64,000 bases of DNA from Bradyrhizobium monzae (GTDB lineage: Bacteria; Pseudomonadota; Alphaproteobacteria; Rhizobiales; Xanthobacteraceae), in contig NZ_JAIRDQ010000003.1 in assembly GCF_021458635.1 (NCBI RefSeq), positions 124,001 to 188,000 on the forward strand, written 5' to 3'. Shown in pieces: positions 42,655 to 51,398 of this stretch (position 1 is its first letter; every line of letters begins with the position of its first letter). A model generated the notes under the pieces. That model was not told the DNA's origin. It did no database searches and saw nothing but the letters and a program-made list of their open reading frames with translations. The position numbers were made by a program, and so were the translations under genes.

Positions 42655-43860
42655 TTACTTCTCAGCCTTGTACGACTGATTCTTCGCAATCGTCGTCCAG
42701 CGGCCGTTCTTGATCTGGCCGATGGTCGCGGCGGACACGCCGAGATGGTTGTCCTTGGAGAAGGACACCGGCGCGCCGCCGAAGATGTCTTCGAACACCT
42801 TGCCGGATTCCATCGCCGCAATCAGCGAATCCGTAGTCAGGTTCTTGCCGGCGAGACCGGCGTAGAACGCGAACGCCATGGCGCCGTCATAGCCCGAAGT
42901 CGACTGCAGATTAGGATCGACGCCGAACATCTTGTGATAGGCCTCGATGAATTCCTTCACCTTGCCCGTCGCCGTGTCCGGATAGAAGATCTCGGTCTGG
43001 CCGACACCAAAGATACCTTCAGTGGCGTCTTTGCCGAGCTCGTGCAGGTCCGGCACGTAGCTCGGTGACGACACCACATAGGTCGGCGTCCAGCCCAGCT
43101 TCTTGGCGGCGGTAACAATACCGACGGATTCGCGCACCACCGAGCCGAGCGCGACCAGATCGCAGCCGTCCGCCTTCATGCGCGCGACCTGCGAGTTGAA
43201 GTCGGTCGCGCCGCGCTTGAACGACACGCGCGTGGCCTCCGGCAGCTTCATATCCTTGAGCTGATCGGAGTAGGCATCGGTAAAATTCTTCCCCATCTCG
43301 TCGTCCTGGTAGACGATGCAGGGCTTGCTCAGCTTGTTGTGCTCCATCACGTATTTGATGCCGAGGCGCATCGTGTCGTAATAGGGGCTGAACATGTTGA
43401 ACTTCAGCCGATCCTCGGGCTTGGCCGGATCCATCTTGAAGGTGAATTCCGCGGCCGTGATCGGGAACAGATGCGTCAGCCCGGCGCCCTGAACGAGCGG
43501 CATCGGCGCCAGCGTCGTCGCCGAACCCATCGCGGAGACGATCGAGAACGCCTTGTCGAGCTCGATGAGCTTCTGCGTCTGCAGCACGGCCTTCTTCGGA
43601 TCGTAGCTGTCATCCTCCAGAATGAGCTTGATCTTGCGGCCGTTGATGCCGCCTGCCGCATTGATCTGCTCGACCGCGAGTTTCATGCCCGACGAGGCCG
43701 GCACACCCCATGACTTGATCGGCCCGGAGAGATCCATATGCGTACCGATCACGATCTCCGTGTCGCTGACGCCCTGGGTCTTGAACTGTGCGAGCGCGGG
43801 CTGCGCCGCCACTCCCGTGAGTACGACGATCGCGGCTGACAAAAGAAAACGTGAGGTCAT
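42655..43860 (-). CDS. ABC transporter substrate-binding protein (branched-chain amino acid type)
   Basis: A 401-residue periplasmic binding protein of the LivJ-like family (Peripla_BP_6). The signal peptide (FLLSAAIVVLTGVAAQPALA) is followed by IVIGTHMDLSGPIKSWGVP and INAAGGINGRKIKLILEDD, the usual N-lobe marks. Close relatives are linked to uptake of branched-chain amino acids or aromatic and other carboxylic acids; the adjacent acyl-CoA-ligase-like gene favours an acid. GGGAGGA precedes the ATG at 43860. It is the last gene of the livHMGF-ligase operon. Confidence 0.9.
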   Translation of the reverse strand: MTSRFLLSAAIVVLTGVAAQPALAQFKTQGVSDTEIVIGTHMDLSGPIKSWGVPASSGMKLAVEQINAAGGINGRKIKLILEDDSYDPKKAVLQTQKLIELDKAFSIVSAMGSATTLAPMPLVQGAGLTHLFPITAAEFTFKMDPAKPEDRLKFNMFSPYYDTMRLGIKYVMEHNKLSKPCIVYQDDEMGKNFTDAYSDQLKDMKLPEATRVSFKRGATDFNSQVARMKADGCDLVALGSVVRESVGIVTAAKKLGWTPTYVVSSPSYVPDLHELGKDATEGIFGVGQTEIFYPDTATGKVKEFIEAYHKMFGVDPNLQSTSGYDGAMAFAFYAGLAGKNLTTDSLIAAMESGKVFEDIFGGAPVSFSKDNHLGVSAATIGQIKNGRWTTIAKNQSYKAEK

Positions 43861-43882
43861 GCTATTCCTCCCTGTGCTCTGG

Positions 43883-45580
43883 TTATGCGCTTTGTGAAAC
43901 GGCGCTTTCTCTTTCGGAACGGGTTTGCGGGCGCAGCAACCGGCGGCGCAGCACGAGCATGGCGCTGATCTCGGGGTCGCCGGGACCAAGCGCGCGCTCA
44001 ATCAGGGTGAAATCGTCGATCTTCACCGGTGCGCGCGTATTCGTGTCAGCGATCACCCCGGCGATCAGCGTCCGAATGTCCTGCGAGCGGCACAGGCTGA
44101 GGAAGTGCGTGAACGGAATGCTGTTGTCCTGCGCGAACTTGATCACGGGATCAGGATCCATCAGCACCAAGGCAATCACCTTCCCCTGATCGTCGCGATG
44201 CAGGAAGGCGTCGGCGACATAGGGCGATGTCGAGAGATCGGCTTCGCTCGCAAGGCACGCGGCGCCATTGTCATGATCCAGCAGATCCGCGACGCGGCCG
44301 GCAGGATGCGCTTGGCCGGCATGGGCGACATCGCCGCTGTGCCACCAGCCATCACGGATCGCGCTTGGGCCCTCGCCTGCATAGCCGACGAACAGCGTAT
44401 CGGACCGCAGCCGGATTTCGCCTGAGCCAAGCGTCTCCAGCATCACGCCGTCGAGCGTCCTGGCCACGCTGCGATGCGCGGCGAGCGTCACGGCCCCGCC
44501 GGACTCGGCGTGACCATAGGCATCGGTGAGCGGCCGCCGGAGCGCCGCGAACCAGGCCCCGACATCGGCACGCGCCGGTGCACCGGTCGTGAGACAAAGC
44601 CGCGCCCGCGACAGGCCGAGACGCCGGCGCACGGGAGCGACGACCAGAGCATCGAGAATCGGGGGCGGCCCATTGCTGCCGGGCTTCACGGCCATCGCGA
44701 TCATCCGACGCTGAAAGTTCGTCGCCTCGGCCGCGGCGAGCGCAACGCCGGACTTCAGCTTCGCCCACAGGCGCGGCGGCGCCTGCACGATCGTCGGCTG
44801 CAATTCGCGGAGATCGCTGAGCGCGGTCTCGCGGCTTTCCGGGAAGTTGATGATGCAGCCTGCCAGCAGCGAGGCGTAGACGCCGACCACGCGCTCCATC
44901 ACATGATGCAGCGGCGTCAGGGACAGGCGCTCGTCGCGCGGGCTCAATTGCAGCCCGCTTGCAGCGCGCGTGGCCTGCCGGCCAAGCGCGGCCTGCGTGA
45001 GCAAGGCGCCGCGCGCCGGCGCCGTGACACCGGATGTCATCATGATCGCGGCGATGGCGGCGTCGGCTGGTGCTGGAAGCGGATCGGCGCCCCCGCCGCG
45101 CGCCTGCAGTTCCGCCAGCGTCATCACGTGATCCACCCGCGCGCCGTCGTCCCACTGCTCGTGCATGACGACGATCAGCCGCAGCTTCGGACAACGATCC
45201 CTGATGCCGAGCGCCCGGTGCAGATGCGCATCTCCAGCGACGAACAGAATGGTGACGCCGAAGAGATTGACAAGCCGCGCCAGCTCATTGCCGTCGGCAT
45301 CGGCGTCCAGACCGGCCGAGATGCCGCCCGCGGCCATGATGCCGAGATCGGCGAGCACCCAATCGGCGCAGGTGTCGCCGCAGATGGCTGCGACGTCCTT
45401 GTCGTGCAAACCGACCGCGCGCAGGCCATTTGCGATTGCCTTGATACGCGTCGCAGTCTCCGTCCCGGTGAGCGGCTGCCAGAGGCCGTAACGCTTCGAT
45501 CGCATCACCGTCGCGCCACCATGCGCTGTAAGCGCAGCCGCGAGACGTGCCGAAAGGGCTTCGGTTTCAGCGCCCGCCAT
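43883..45580 (-). CDS. AMP-binding acyl-CoA-synthetase-like protein with altered motifs
   Basis: A 565-residue protein with the overall plan of long-chain acyl-CoA ligases: an N-terminal ANL domain, LTPLHHVMERVVGVYASLLAG, and DAYGHAESGG as A5. The core motifs are unusual. The A3 phosphate loop, normally SGTTGxPKG, reads TSGVTAPARGALLT. The A7/A8 region has HSGDVAHAGQAHPAGRVADL. The C-terminal Lys region reads RAPVKIDDFTLIE. Activity as a ligase is therefore uncertain. The ATG at 45580 follows AAGGTGG and overlaps livF by 14 bases, so it is part of the transporter operon. Confidence 0.8.
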   Translation of the reverse strand: MAGAETEALSARLAAALTAHGGATVMRSKRYGLWQPLTGTETATRIKAIANGLRAVGLHDKDVAAICGDTCADWVLADLGIMAAGGISAGLDADADGNELARLVNLFGVTILFVAGDAHLHRALGIRDRCPKLRLIVVMHEQWDDGARVDHVMTLAELQARGGGADPLPAPADAAIAAIMMTSGVTAPARGALLTQAALGRQATRAASGLQLSPRDERLSLTPLHHVMERVVGVYASLLAGCIINFPESRETALSDLRELQPTIVQAPPRLWAKLKSGVALAAAEATNFQRRMIAMAVKPGSNGPPPILDALVVAPVRRRLGLSRARLCLTTGAPARADVGAWFAALRRPLTDAYGHAESGGAVTLAAHRSVARTLDGVMLETLGSGEIRLRSDTLFVGYAGEGPSAIRDGWWHSGDVAHAGQAHPAGRVADLLDHDNGAACLASEADLSTSPYVADAFLHRDDQGKVIALVLMDPDPVIKFAQDNSIPFTHFLSLCRSQDIRTLIAGVIADTNTRAPVKIDDFTLIERALGPGDPEISAMLVLRRRLLRPQTRSERESAVSQSA

Positions 45581-46322
45581 GACCACCTTCACCGTGCATG
45601 CCCAGATAGAATTCGCGCACCTGGTCGGACTGAAGCAGATTGGCGCAGGTGTCGTGCATCACGACGCGGCCGACTTCGAGCACATAGCCGTAATGCGCGG
45701 TCTCCAGCGCCATCTTGGCGTTCTGCTCGACCAGCAGGATCGAGACGCCCTCCTCCGCGTTGAGGCGGCGGATGATCGCAAAAATCTCCTTCACCAGCAG
45801 CGGCGAGAGCCCGAGCGACGGCTCGTCCAGCAGCAGCACTTTCGGGCGGCTCATCAGGGCACGGCTGATCGCCAGCATCTGCTGCTGTCCGCCGGAGAGC
45901 TGGCCTGCGATCTGATTCTGCCGCTCGCGCAGCACCGGAAAATAGTCGAACACCTTTTCCAGGTCGCTCGCGACATTCTTGCTGTCGTTGCGGATGTAGG
46001 CGCCCATCCGCAGATTGTCGCGCACGGAGAGGAACGGAAACACCTCGCGCCCCTCGGGCACGTGGCTGATGCCGAGCCGGACCACCTTGTCCGGCTCCAT
46101 CGCCCGGATCTTTCGGCCCTCGAATTCGACAGTGCCCTTCACGGGATCGAGCACGCCGGAGATGGTCTTCAAAATGCTGGTCTTGCCGGCGCCGTTGGCG
46201 CCGAGCACGGTGACGATCTGCCCCTGCATCAGATCGAGGCTGATGCCGCGGATCGCCGTGATCGGCCCGTAAGTGCTCTCGACATTGGCGAGACGGAGGA
46301 TGGGCTGCGTGTTCATCGTCAT
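45567..46322 (-). CDS. livF: branched-chain-type ABC transporter ATP-binding protein LivF
   Basis: A 251-residue ATPase. Walker A is GANGAGKT, signature LSGGQQQM, Walker B LLLDEPSLGLSP, with the LivF-type VPEGREVFPFLSVRDNL segment. It pairs with LivG to drive uptake. The start at 46322 forms an ATGA overlap with the livG stop; a second ATG two codons on is less well placed. Confidence 0.93.
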   Translation of the reverse strand: MTMNTQPILRLANVESTYGPITAIRGISLDLMQGQIVTVLGANGAGKTSILKTISGVLDPVKGTVEFEGRKIRAMEPDKVVRLGISHVPEGREVFPFLSVRDNLRMGAYIRNDSKNVASDLEKVFDYFPVLRERQNQIAGQLSGGQQQMLAISRALMSRPKVLLLDEPSLGLSPLLVKEIFAIIRRLNAEEGVSILLVEQNAKMALETAHYGYVLEVGRVVMHDTCANLLQSDQVREFYLGMHGEGGHGGR

Positions 46323-47077
46323 GCCCCGAGATAGGCCGCGATGACGTCGGGGTGGCCCTGCACTTCCGCCGCCGTGCCGAGCGCCATCATCTTCCCGTAG
46401 TTCAGCGCCAGCACGCGGTTGGAGACGCGGCTGACCAGCGACATGTCGTGCTCGACCATCAGGACGGTGATTCGGAGACGTCGGTTGATCTCCAGAATCC
46501 ATTCCGCCATCGCGTTGGTTTCCTCGACGTTGAGGCCCGACGAAGGCTCGTCGAGCAGCAGCAGCGTCGGCCCGACGCAGAGCGCGCGGGCAACCTCGAT
46601 CACCTTGCGAACGCCATAGGGCAGCGCGCCGATCGTGGTGTCGCGGTATCTTTGCAGCCGCAACACGTCCATCACCTCCTCCGCGGCGCGCCGGTGCGCG
46701 ACCTCCTCGTCGCGGACCTTCCTTGTGCGCAGGATGTCCTGCCAGGCGCGCGTGGTCGAATGCCGGTGACGGCCGACCAGGAGGTTCTGCAAGGTGGAGG
46801 CGCTTTCGAACAGCTCGATATTCTGGAACGTGCGGGCGATGCCGCGCCCGGCGATCTGTTGCGCCGAGAGCCGCGTGACGTCCTCGCCGCGAAAAATGAT
46901 CTGGCCTGCGCTCGGTGTGTAGAGCCGGCTGATGAGGTTGAACAGCGTGGTCTTGCCGGCGCCGTTCGGCCCGATGATGGTGAAGACCTCGCCCTCGTTG
47001 ATCCCGAACGAGACATTGTCGACGGCCGTGAGGCCGCCAAACTTCACCGTCAGGTTCTTGACGTCGAAGAAGGTCAT
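46319..47077 (-). CDS. livG: branched-chain-type ABC transporter ATP-binding protein LivG
   Basis: A 252-residue ATPase. Walker A is GPNGAGKT and Walker B LLLDEPSSGLNVEET, and the LivG-type EHDMSLV follows. The signature motif is diverged, as is common in LivG: LPYGVRKVIEVARAL. The ATG overlaps the livM stop in an ATGA junction. Confidence 0.93.
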   Translation of the reverse strand: MTFFDVKNLTVKFGGLTAVDNVSFGINEGEVFTIIGPNGAGKTTLFNLISRLYTPSAGQIIFRGEDVTRLSAQQIAGRGIARTFQNIELFESASTLQNLLVGRHRHSTTRAWQDILRTRKVRDEEVAHRRAAEEVMDVLRLQRYRDTTIGALPYGVRKVIEVARALCVGPTLLLLDEPSSGLNVEETNAMAEWILEINRRLRITVLMVEHDMSLVSRVSNRVLALNYGKMMALGTAAEVQGHPDVIAAYLGA

Positions 47078-48216
47078 CGTCGCTCGGACTTCAGGAACAT
47101 GCGAGGAGGACGCGCGGCTCGTTGGCGCGCCAGCGGAAATTGCTTGAAATAGGCCTTCACCCGCAGCCAGCGGCCGTCGAGGCCCATCGGCTCATGGATG
47201 ATGAAGACGATGATGATGATACCGAAGATCAGCGATTTCAGACCGGGCGCGTTGACCACACGCAGCACGCCGGCCTGGATCGCCGCGGTCACGGAGTCGG
47301 GCAGATAGAGCGCGTGCGTCAGCGCATCGCTCCACAACGGCACCTTGTCCTTGAGGATGATCAGCAGCGGATCGGCCATGATCATGAAGATCGCGCCGAA
47401 CACCGCGCCGCGCAGGCTCACCAGCCCGCCGATGATGATGATCATGACGAAATCGATCGAGACCGACAGGCTGAACATCTCCGGCGAGATGAACGACATC
47501 TTGTGCGCATAGAGCGCGCCGGCAATACCGGTGATGCCGGCGGACAGTGCGAAGGCCGTCGTCTTGTAGCGGGCCGTGTCGATGCCCATGCTGCGCGCGG
47601 CGGTCTCGGAGTCCCGGATCGCCATGAAGGAGCGCCCGGTGGAGGAGCGGATGATGTTGATGGCGGCGAGGATCACCAGCACGGTGACGAGCAGGCAGAG
47701 ATAATAGAAGCCCTCGGTGCCGAGCTTCAGCCCGAACAATGACGGCGGCGGCAGCATCAATCCTTCGTTGCCGTTGGTGACGCTCTCCCAGCGCGCGATG
47801 ATCTCCTCGACGATGAAGGCAAAGGCGAGCGTCGCAATCGCAAGATAGATCCCGTGCAGGCGCAACGCCGGCAGGCCGACGAGATAGCCGGCGATACCGG
47901 TAAAGACACCTGCCAGCGGCAGATACAGCACCAGCGGTACACCGTGCTTCTGCGCGACGGCCGTGAAATAGGCGCCGATCGCGAGGAAGGCGGCGTGGCC
48001 GATCGAGACCTGTCCGGCCTGGCCCGACAGGATGTTCAGCGCCACGCCGACGATGGCGTAGATCATGATGAAGACGAGCTGGCTGAGATAATAGGATTCG
48101 ATCATGTAAGGCGCAGCGATCAGGCCCGCGAGCAGCACGGCGTACCAGAACATCGCGGCCTTCGACGGAAACAGCGGATCGCTGTCGCCGTAATCGGTGC
48201 GGACATGATGCGCCAT
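47074..48216 (-). CDS. livM: branched-chain-type ABC transporter permease LivM
   Basis: A 380-residue inner-membrane permease with about ten helices. Family marks are LNILSGQAGQVSIGHAAFLA, LRLHGIYLAIATLAFAF and the EAA-like loop AIRDSETAARSMGIDTARYK. It has a long C-terminal tail after the last helix, rich in Arg and Lys. It starts 3 bases after the livH stop. Confidence 0.92.
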   Translation of the reverse strand: MAHHVRTDYGDSDPLFPSKAAMFWYAVLLAGLIAAPYMIESYYLSQLVFIMIYAIVGVALNILSGQAGQVSIGHAAFLAIGAYFTAVAQKHGVPLVLYLPLAGVFTGIAGYLVGLPALRLHGIYLAIATLAFAFIVEEIIARWESVTNGNEGLMLPPPSLFGLKLGTEGFYYLCLLVTVLVILAAINIIRSSTGRSFMAIRDSETAARSMGIDTARYKTTAFALSAGITGIAGALYAHKMSFISPEMFSLSVSIDFVMIIIIGGLVSLRGAVFGAIFMIMADPLLIILKDKVPLWSDALTHALYLPDSVTAAIQAGVLRVVNAPGLKSLIFGIIIIVFIIHEPMGLDGRWLRVKAYFKQFPLARQRAARPPRMFLKSERR

Positions 48217-48219
48217 GCC

Positions 48220-49092
48220 TTACACCTTCTTGATGGCGTTGAGGCCGAACAGGCCCTGCGGCTTCCACAGCAGCACCGCGAGCAGGACGACATAGGCAGC
48301 GACGTCCTTGAACCCCTCAGGCAGATAGAAGCCCGATAGCGACTCGACGATGCCGATGGTGATGCCGCCGGCGACAGCGCCGGGGATCGAGCCGAAGCCG
48401 CCGAGCACGGCCGCCGGAAATGCCTTGATGCCGAGGAAGCCGAGATTGGCGTGAATCAGCGTGATCGGCGCCAGCAGAATTCCGGCGGCGCACGCAACCA
48501 TCGCGGACAGGCTCCAGATCAGCGAGAACATGCGCTTGACCGGAATGCCCATGTAATAGGCCGCGAGCATGTTCTGCGACGTCGCCTGCATCGCAATGCC
48601 GACCCGCGTGTAGCGGAAGAAGGCGTAAAGTGCGGCACAGAGCAATATCGTCGCCACGATGATCGATAGCGCGTCCCAGGCGATCACGAGCTTGCCGACC
48701 GTGAACACGCCGTCGGTGAAGGGCGTCTCGATCCGCAAATCGTCGGTACCCCAGATGATGCCGACGAGCGCGCGGATCACGAGCCCGAGGCCGATCGTCG
48801 CCATCACGATCGAGAATTGCGGGTAGCCGAGGATGGGGCGAAGCACCAGCCGCTCCATGATCGCGCCGAGGATCGCCATAGCGATCACGCACAGCAGGAA
48901 AGAGAGCCAGTAGTTCAGCCCGAGCGTCGTGATGAAGGTGACCGACATGAACGCGCCAAGCATCATGATCTCGCCTTGCGCGAAATTCACCACCTCGGTC
49001 GCTTTGTAGATCAGCACGAACCCAAGGGCGATCAGCCCATAGACGCACCCCAGCGCGACGCCGCTAATGACTTGCTGCGTGAAATCGAGCAT
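48220..49092 (-). CDS. livH: branched-chain-type ABC transporter permease LivH
   Basis: A 290-residue permease with about eight helices. It begins MLDFTQQVISGVALGCVYGL and has the LivH motif ATEVVNFAQGEIMMLGAF and an EAA-type loop ATSQNMLAAYYMGIPVKRM. The ATG at 49092 is preceded by GGGACGG; an in-frame start at 49119 would add nine residues. It is the first gene of the six-gene operon livH-livM-livG-livF-ligase-binding protein. Confidence 0.92.
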   Translation of the reverse strand: MLDFTQQVISGVALGCVYGLIALGFVLIYKATEVVNFAQGEIMMLGAFMSVTFITTLGLNYWLSFLLCVIAMAILGAIMERLVLRPILGYPQFSIVMATIGLGLVIRALVGIIWGTDDLRIETPFTDGVFTVGKLVIAWDALSIIVATILLCAALYAFFRYTRVGIAMQATSQNMLAAYYMGIPVKRMFSLIWSLSAMVACAAGILLAPITLIHANLGFLGIKAFPAAVLGGFGSIPGAVAGGITIGIVESLSGFYLPEGFKDVAAYVVLLAVLLWKPQGLFGLNAIKKV

Positions 49093-49367
49093 TTCCGTCC
49101 CATGGCGCGTTACGTCCATTTTTTTCGATATGAGAACGGTGGATGGTCTTAGTCAAGCAGCTAATTAACTCGACGCCGTAACCATCGAATGAGACGTGAT
49201 GCCGCGCTCAATCGCATCGCGTAGCGCCTTGCCACAAGACTTGCGGAATGCGGTTGCAGGCTTGCGACTTGAGCGGCGCCGATGCTACGCACGCTCTGCT
49301 TGCGTTTGGTCTTTTGCGATATCAGCGACGGGCCATTGGCTCGCACGACCGATCTTGGGATCGCCTC

Positions 49368-49784
49368 ATGTCATCTGCCGCAACTTCGTTCGCGCAATCG
49401 TTCTTCCATGGTACGCGCGCCGATCTGAAACCCGGCGACCTCATTGTCGTCGGCCATCGCTCCAACTTCACCGACGTCAAGCCGCTGTCCTGGGTCTATT
49501 TCGCGGCCACGCTGGATGCGGCGATCTGGGGCGCGGAACTCGCCGCGGGCAACGCGCCGGGACGCATTTACGTCGTGGAGCCGACCGGACCGGTCATGGC
49601 TGATCCGAACGTGACCGACAAGAAATTTCGCGGCAATCCAACATTGTCCTATCGCTCTCGCGATCCGCTGCGGGTGATCGCCGAAGTGACGCAGTGGCAA
49701 GGCCACGCGCCTGAACGGCTGCAGCAGATGAAGGACAATCTCGTCCGCCTGAAGGCGGAGGGTCAGGACAACATCATCGACTAG
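49368..49784 (+). CDS. arr: rifampin ADP-ribosyltransferase Arr
   Basis: A 138-residue enzyme that moves ADP-ribose from NAD to a hydroxyl of rifamycins, which inactivates them. His14 (FFHGT), Tyr44 (WVYFAATLDAAIWGAELA) and Asp79 (MADPN) have the same 30- and 35-residue spacing as the catalytic triad described for mycobacterial Arr. EPTGPVMADPNVTDKKFRGN is highly typical. The ATG at 49368 is used; the in-frame extension upstream has no similarity. It is a stand-alone gene with no integron or transposon around it. Confidence 0.92.
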   Translation: MSSAATSFAQSFFHGTRADLKPGDLIVVGHRSNFTDVKPLSWVYFAATLDAAIWGAELAAGNAPGRIYVVEPTGPVMADPNVTDKKFRGNPTLSYRSRDPLRVIAEVTQWQGHAPERLQQMKDNLVRLKAEGQDNIID

Positions 49785-49950
49785 CGTCGGAGCTGCGCTT
49801 GTTGAGCTGCTCGATCGGGACTTTGGCGGCGCGCTCGGCGAAATCCAGCGTCTTGTCGTCGAGCTCGGCGAGCGGGAAAGACCGCGTCGCATAGCCCCAG
49901 TCGGCGGCTTCGCGCCGGACATCGCATCCCGAGATCGGGAGGGTTGTCAT
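49774..49950 (-). pseudogene. C-terminal remnant of an enoyl-CoA hydratase (crotonase)
   Basis: An open frame of 58 codons reads VRREAADWGYATRSFPLAEL and then KTLDFAERAAKVPIEQLNKR. This resembles the part of crotonases after the active site (..AREAADWG-V-R-FP-EL.. and ..AKVP-LQ-NKR..). The first roughly 180 residues of a normal hydratase are absent, and the end after NKR does not continue as expected. It overlaps the 3' end of arr by 11 bases. It is best read as a decayed fragment. Confidence 0.55.
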
Positions 49951-49966
49951 CGGCCGCGAATGCAGA

Positions 49967-50896
49967 TCACCCCTCGTGGCCCGCTGTTCCCAGCGCGTCG
50001 CGCCGCCATGCACCGGGGCTGACGCCGGCGATCGCGGAGAAGACCCGCGTGAAGTGGCTCTGGTTGGCAAAGCCCACCGAAATCGCAACCTCGGAGAGCG
50101 ACAGGCCGCGCACACTCATCAAGACCTTGGCGGTTCGCACGCGATGATGCAGAAGCCAGCGATAGGGGGGCAGGCCGGTCGACGCGCGGAACGCACGCGA
50201 GAAATGGCTGACCGAGAGGCCGAGCTCGGCCGCGATGGCCTGCAACGGCAGCTTGCCGCCGAGATCCGCTTCGAGCTTGTCGCAGGCGCGCGCCAGCTGC
50301 CATGGCGCAAGCCCGCCGCGGCTGATCTCGGCCTTGTGCCGAAAGCCTCCATAGGCCTGAGCGACGTGGGCGGTGAGCGCCAGCATCATGTGATCGATGA
50401 AGAGCTGGTTCGCTTCGGCCGGACGGCGCAGCCCCTCGCGCAGGGAAGCGCCGATATGGCGGACGATGGCATCATCGTGCCCGACAAGCCGGCAATCCAG
50501 CGTATCGATGCGTCGCGCCCCCGATTGATCGGTGAGACCGTCGAGGGCCGAACGCGGCACGTAGAAATGCAGCGAGTGAAGCGGCTTGTCGATCACGTAG
50601 CGCGGGTCGGCCTTGAGATCGTAGATATAGGTCGTCCCGGCGTGAACATCCGCCTTCTTGATGTGACGGCCCTGCTCCCAGAGCTCGCACTCCGGATAAT
50701 CGCGCAGCTTCAGACTGACGAGATAGGCATCTTCCGCAGCAAGCGAACCGGAAAGACCCGGCACGGGATTGTCGTTGCGCGTTTCGGTGACCGCGATCTC
50801 GGTGCTGCGCAGCGAACGGGTCATCAGCGTTGGCGGCGCTTGCTCGAGGCGGAGGAATTCTCCGAGCCGTTCACCGTAAGCGCCTGTCCTGATCAT
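49967..50896 (-). CDS. AraC-family transcriptional regulator
   Basis: A 309-residue regulator with a C-terminal double-HTH AraC domain: LPLQAIAAELGLSVSHFSRA for the first helix pair, and LSEVAISVGFANQSHFTRVF with the GxSPxxWR ending (GVSPGAWRRD) for the second. The N-terminal 190 residues look like a ligand or sensor domain without a clear match. The ATG at 50896 follows AGAAGAG. It is divergent from a second AraC gene at 51399 across a 502-base gap. Confidence 0.87.
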   Translation of the reverse strand: MIRTGAYGERLGEFLRLEQAPPTLMTRSLRSTEIAVTETRNDNPVPGLSGSLAAEDAYLVSLKLRDYPECELWEQGRHIKKADVHAGTTYIYDLKADPRYVIDKPLHSLHFYVPRSALDGLTDQSGARRIDTLDCRLVGHDDAIVRHIGASLREGLRRPAEANQLFIDHMMLALTAHVAQAYGGFRHKAEISRGGLAPWQLARACDKLEADLGGKLPLQAIAAELGLSVSHFSRAFRASTGLPPYRWLLHHRVRTAKVLMSVRGLSLSEVAISVGFANQSHFTRVFSAIAGVSPGAWRRDALGTAGHEG

Positions 50897-51398
50897 CGTA
50901 TGTCTCTTCTGTGACGGTTCGAGAGCAGGCCACAGCAACCCGCCATTTCGAGACCGGTATATCGGCTATCCACCCATTGCTGTCCACGACCGACGACGTC
51001 GCACCCGGGGGTGCCTGCCCCTTCGCCCCGGACCCGCAAAAATCAAAATTCATCAATTGTTTCAAATCGATGCGGCTCATGCCTCGGCGGCGCACCGGTG
51101 TCGTCGAACCGAAGCAGGACATCACGACTTTTCACAAACGCACGCCAGCTACAGGCGTGGGACATCCGCAGAGCAGGATCAGGCAACGCAGGGCAGCATC
51201 AGGAAAGACGCGGATTTTCGCGGCACCTAGAAGGCGCAAATCAACGGTGCCGGAACTGCAGCGGATCGCCTTCGACCTTCGGCCCAGCTGTTGCGCGAGG
51301 ATCACCAGACCGGCCCGTGCGGCCACGCCATGCGGTGGCTGACGCCATGATCACGACGTCGCGCACCCAGCGACGCGCCCCCACACGAGCAAAAGTCC
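50897..51398. other. 502-base divergent intergenic region between two AraC genes
   Basis: No coding frame here has a plausible start, composition or similarity. An AT-rich stretch around 51038-51076 (AAAAATCAAAATTCATCAAT and following) stands out against the GC-rich surroundings and is a likely promoter zone. No clear inverted repeat or operator was found. Confidence 0.5.

Noticed and set aside
49093..49367. Possible small gene between livH and arr
   Set aside because: Short open frames there have no ribosome site or similarity; the gap probably holds the divergent livH and arr promoters.
50911..51342. Open frame of 143 codons between the two AraC genes
   Set aside because: No family features, Arg/Pro-rich shadow-like composition, and it covers the region expected to hold the divergent promoters.
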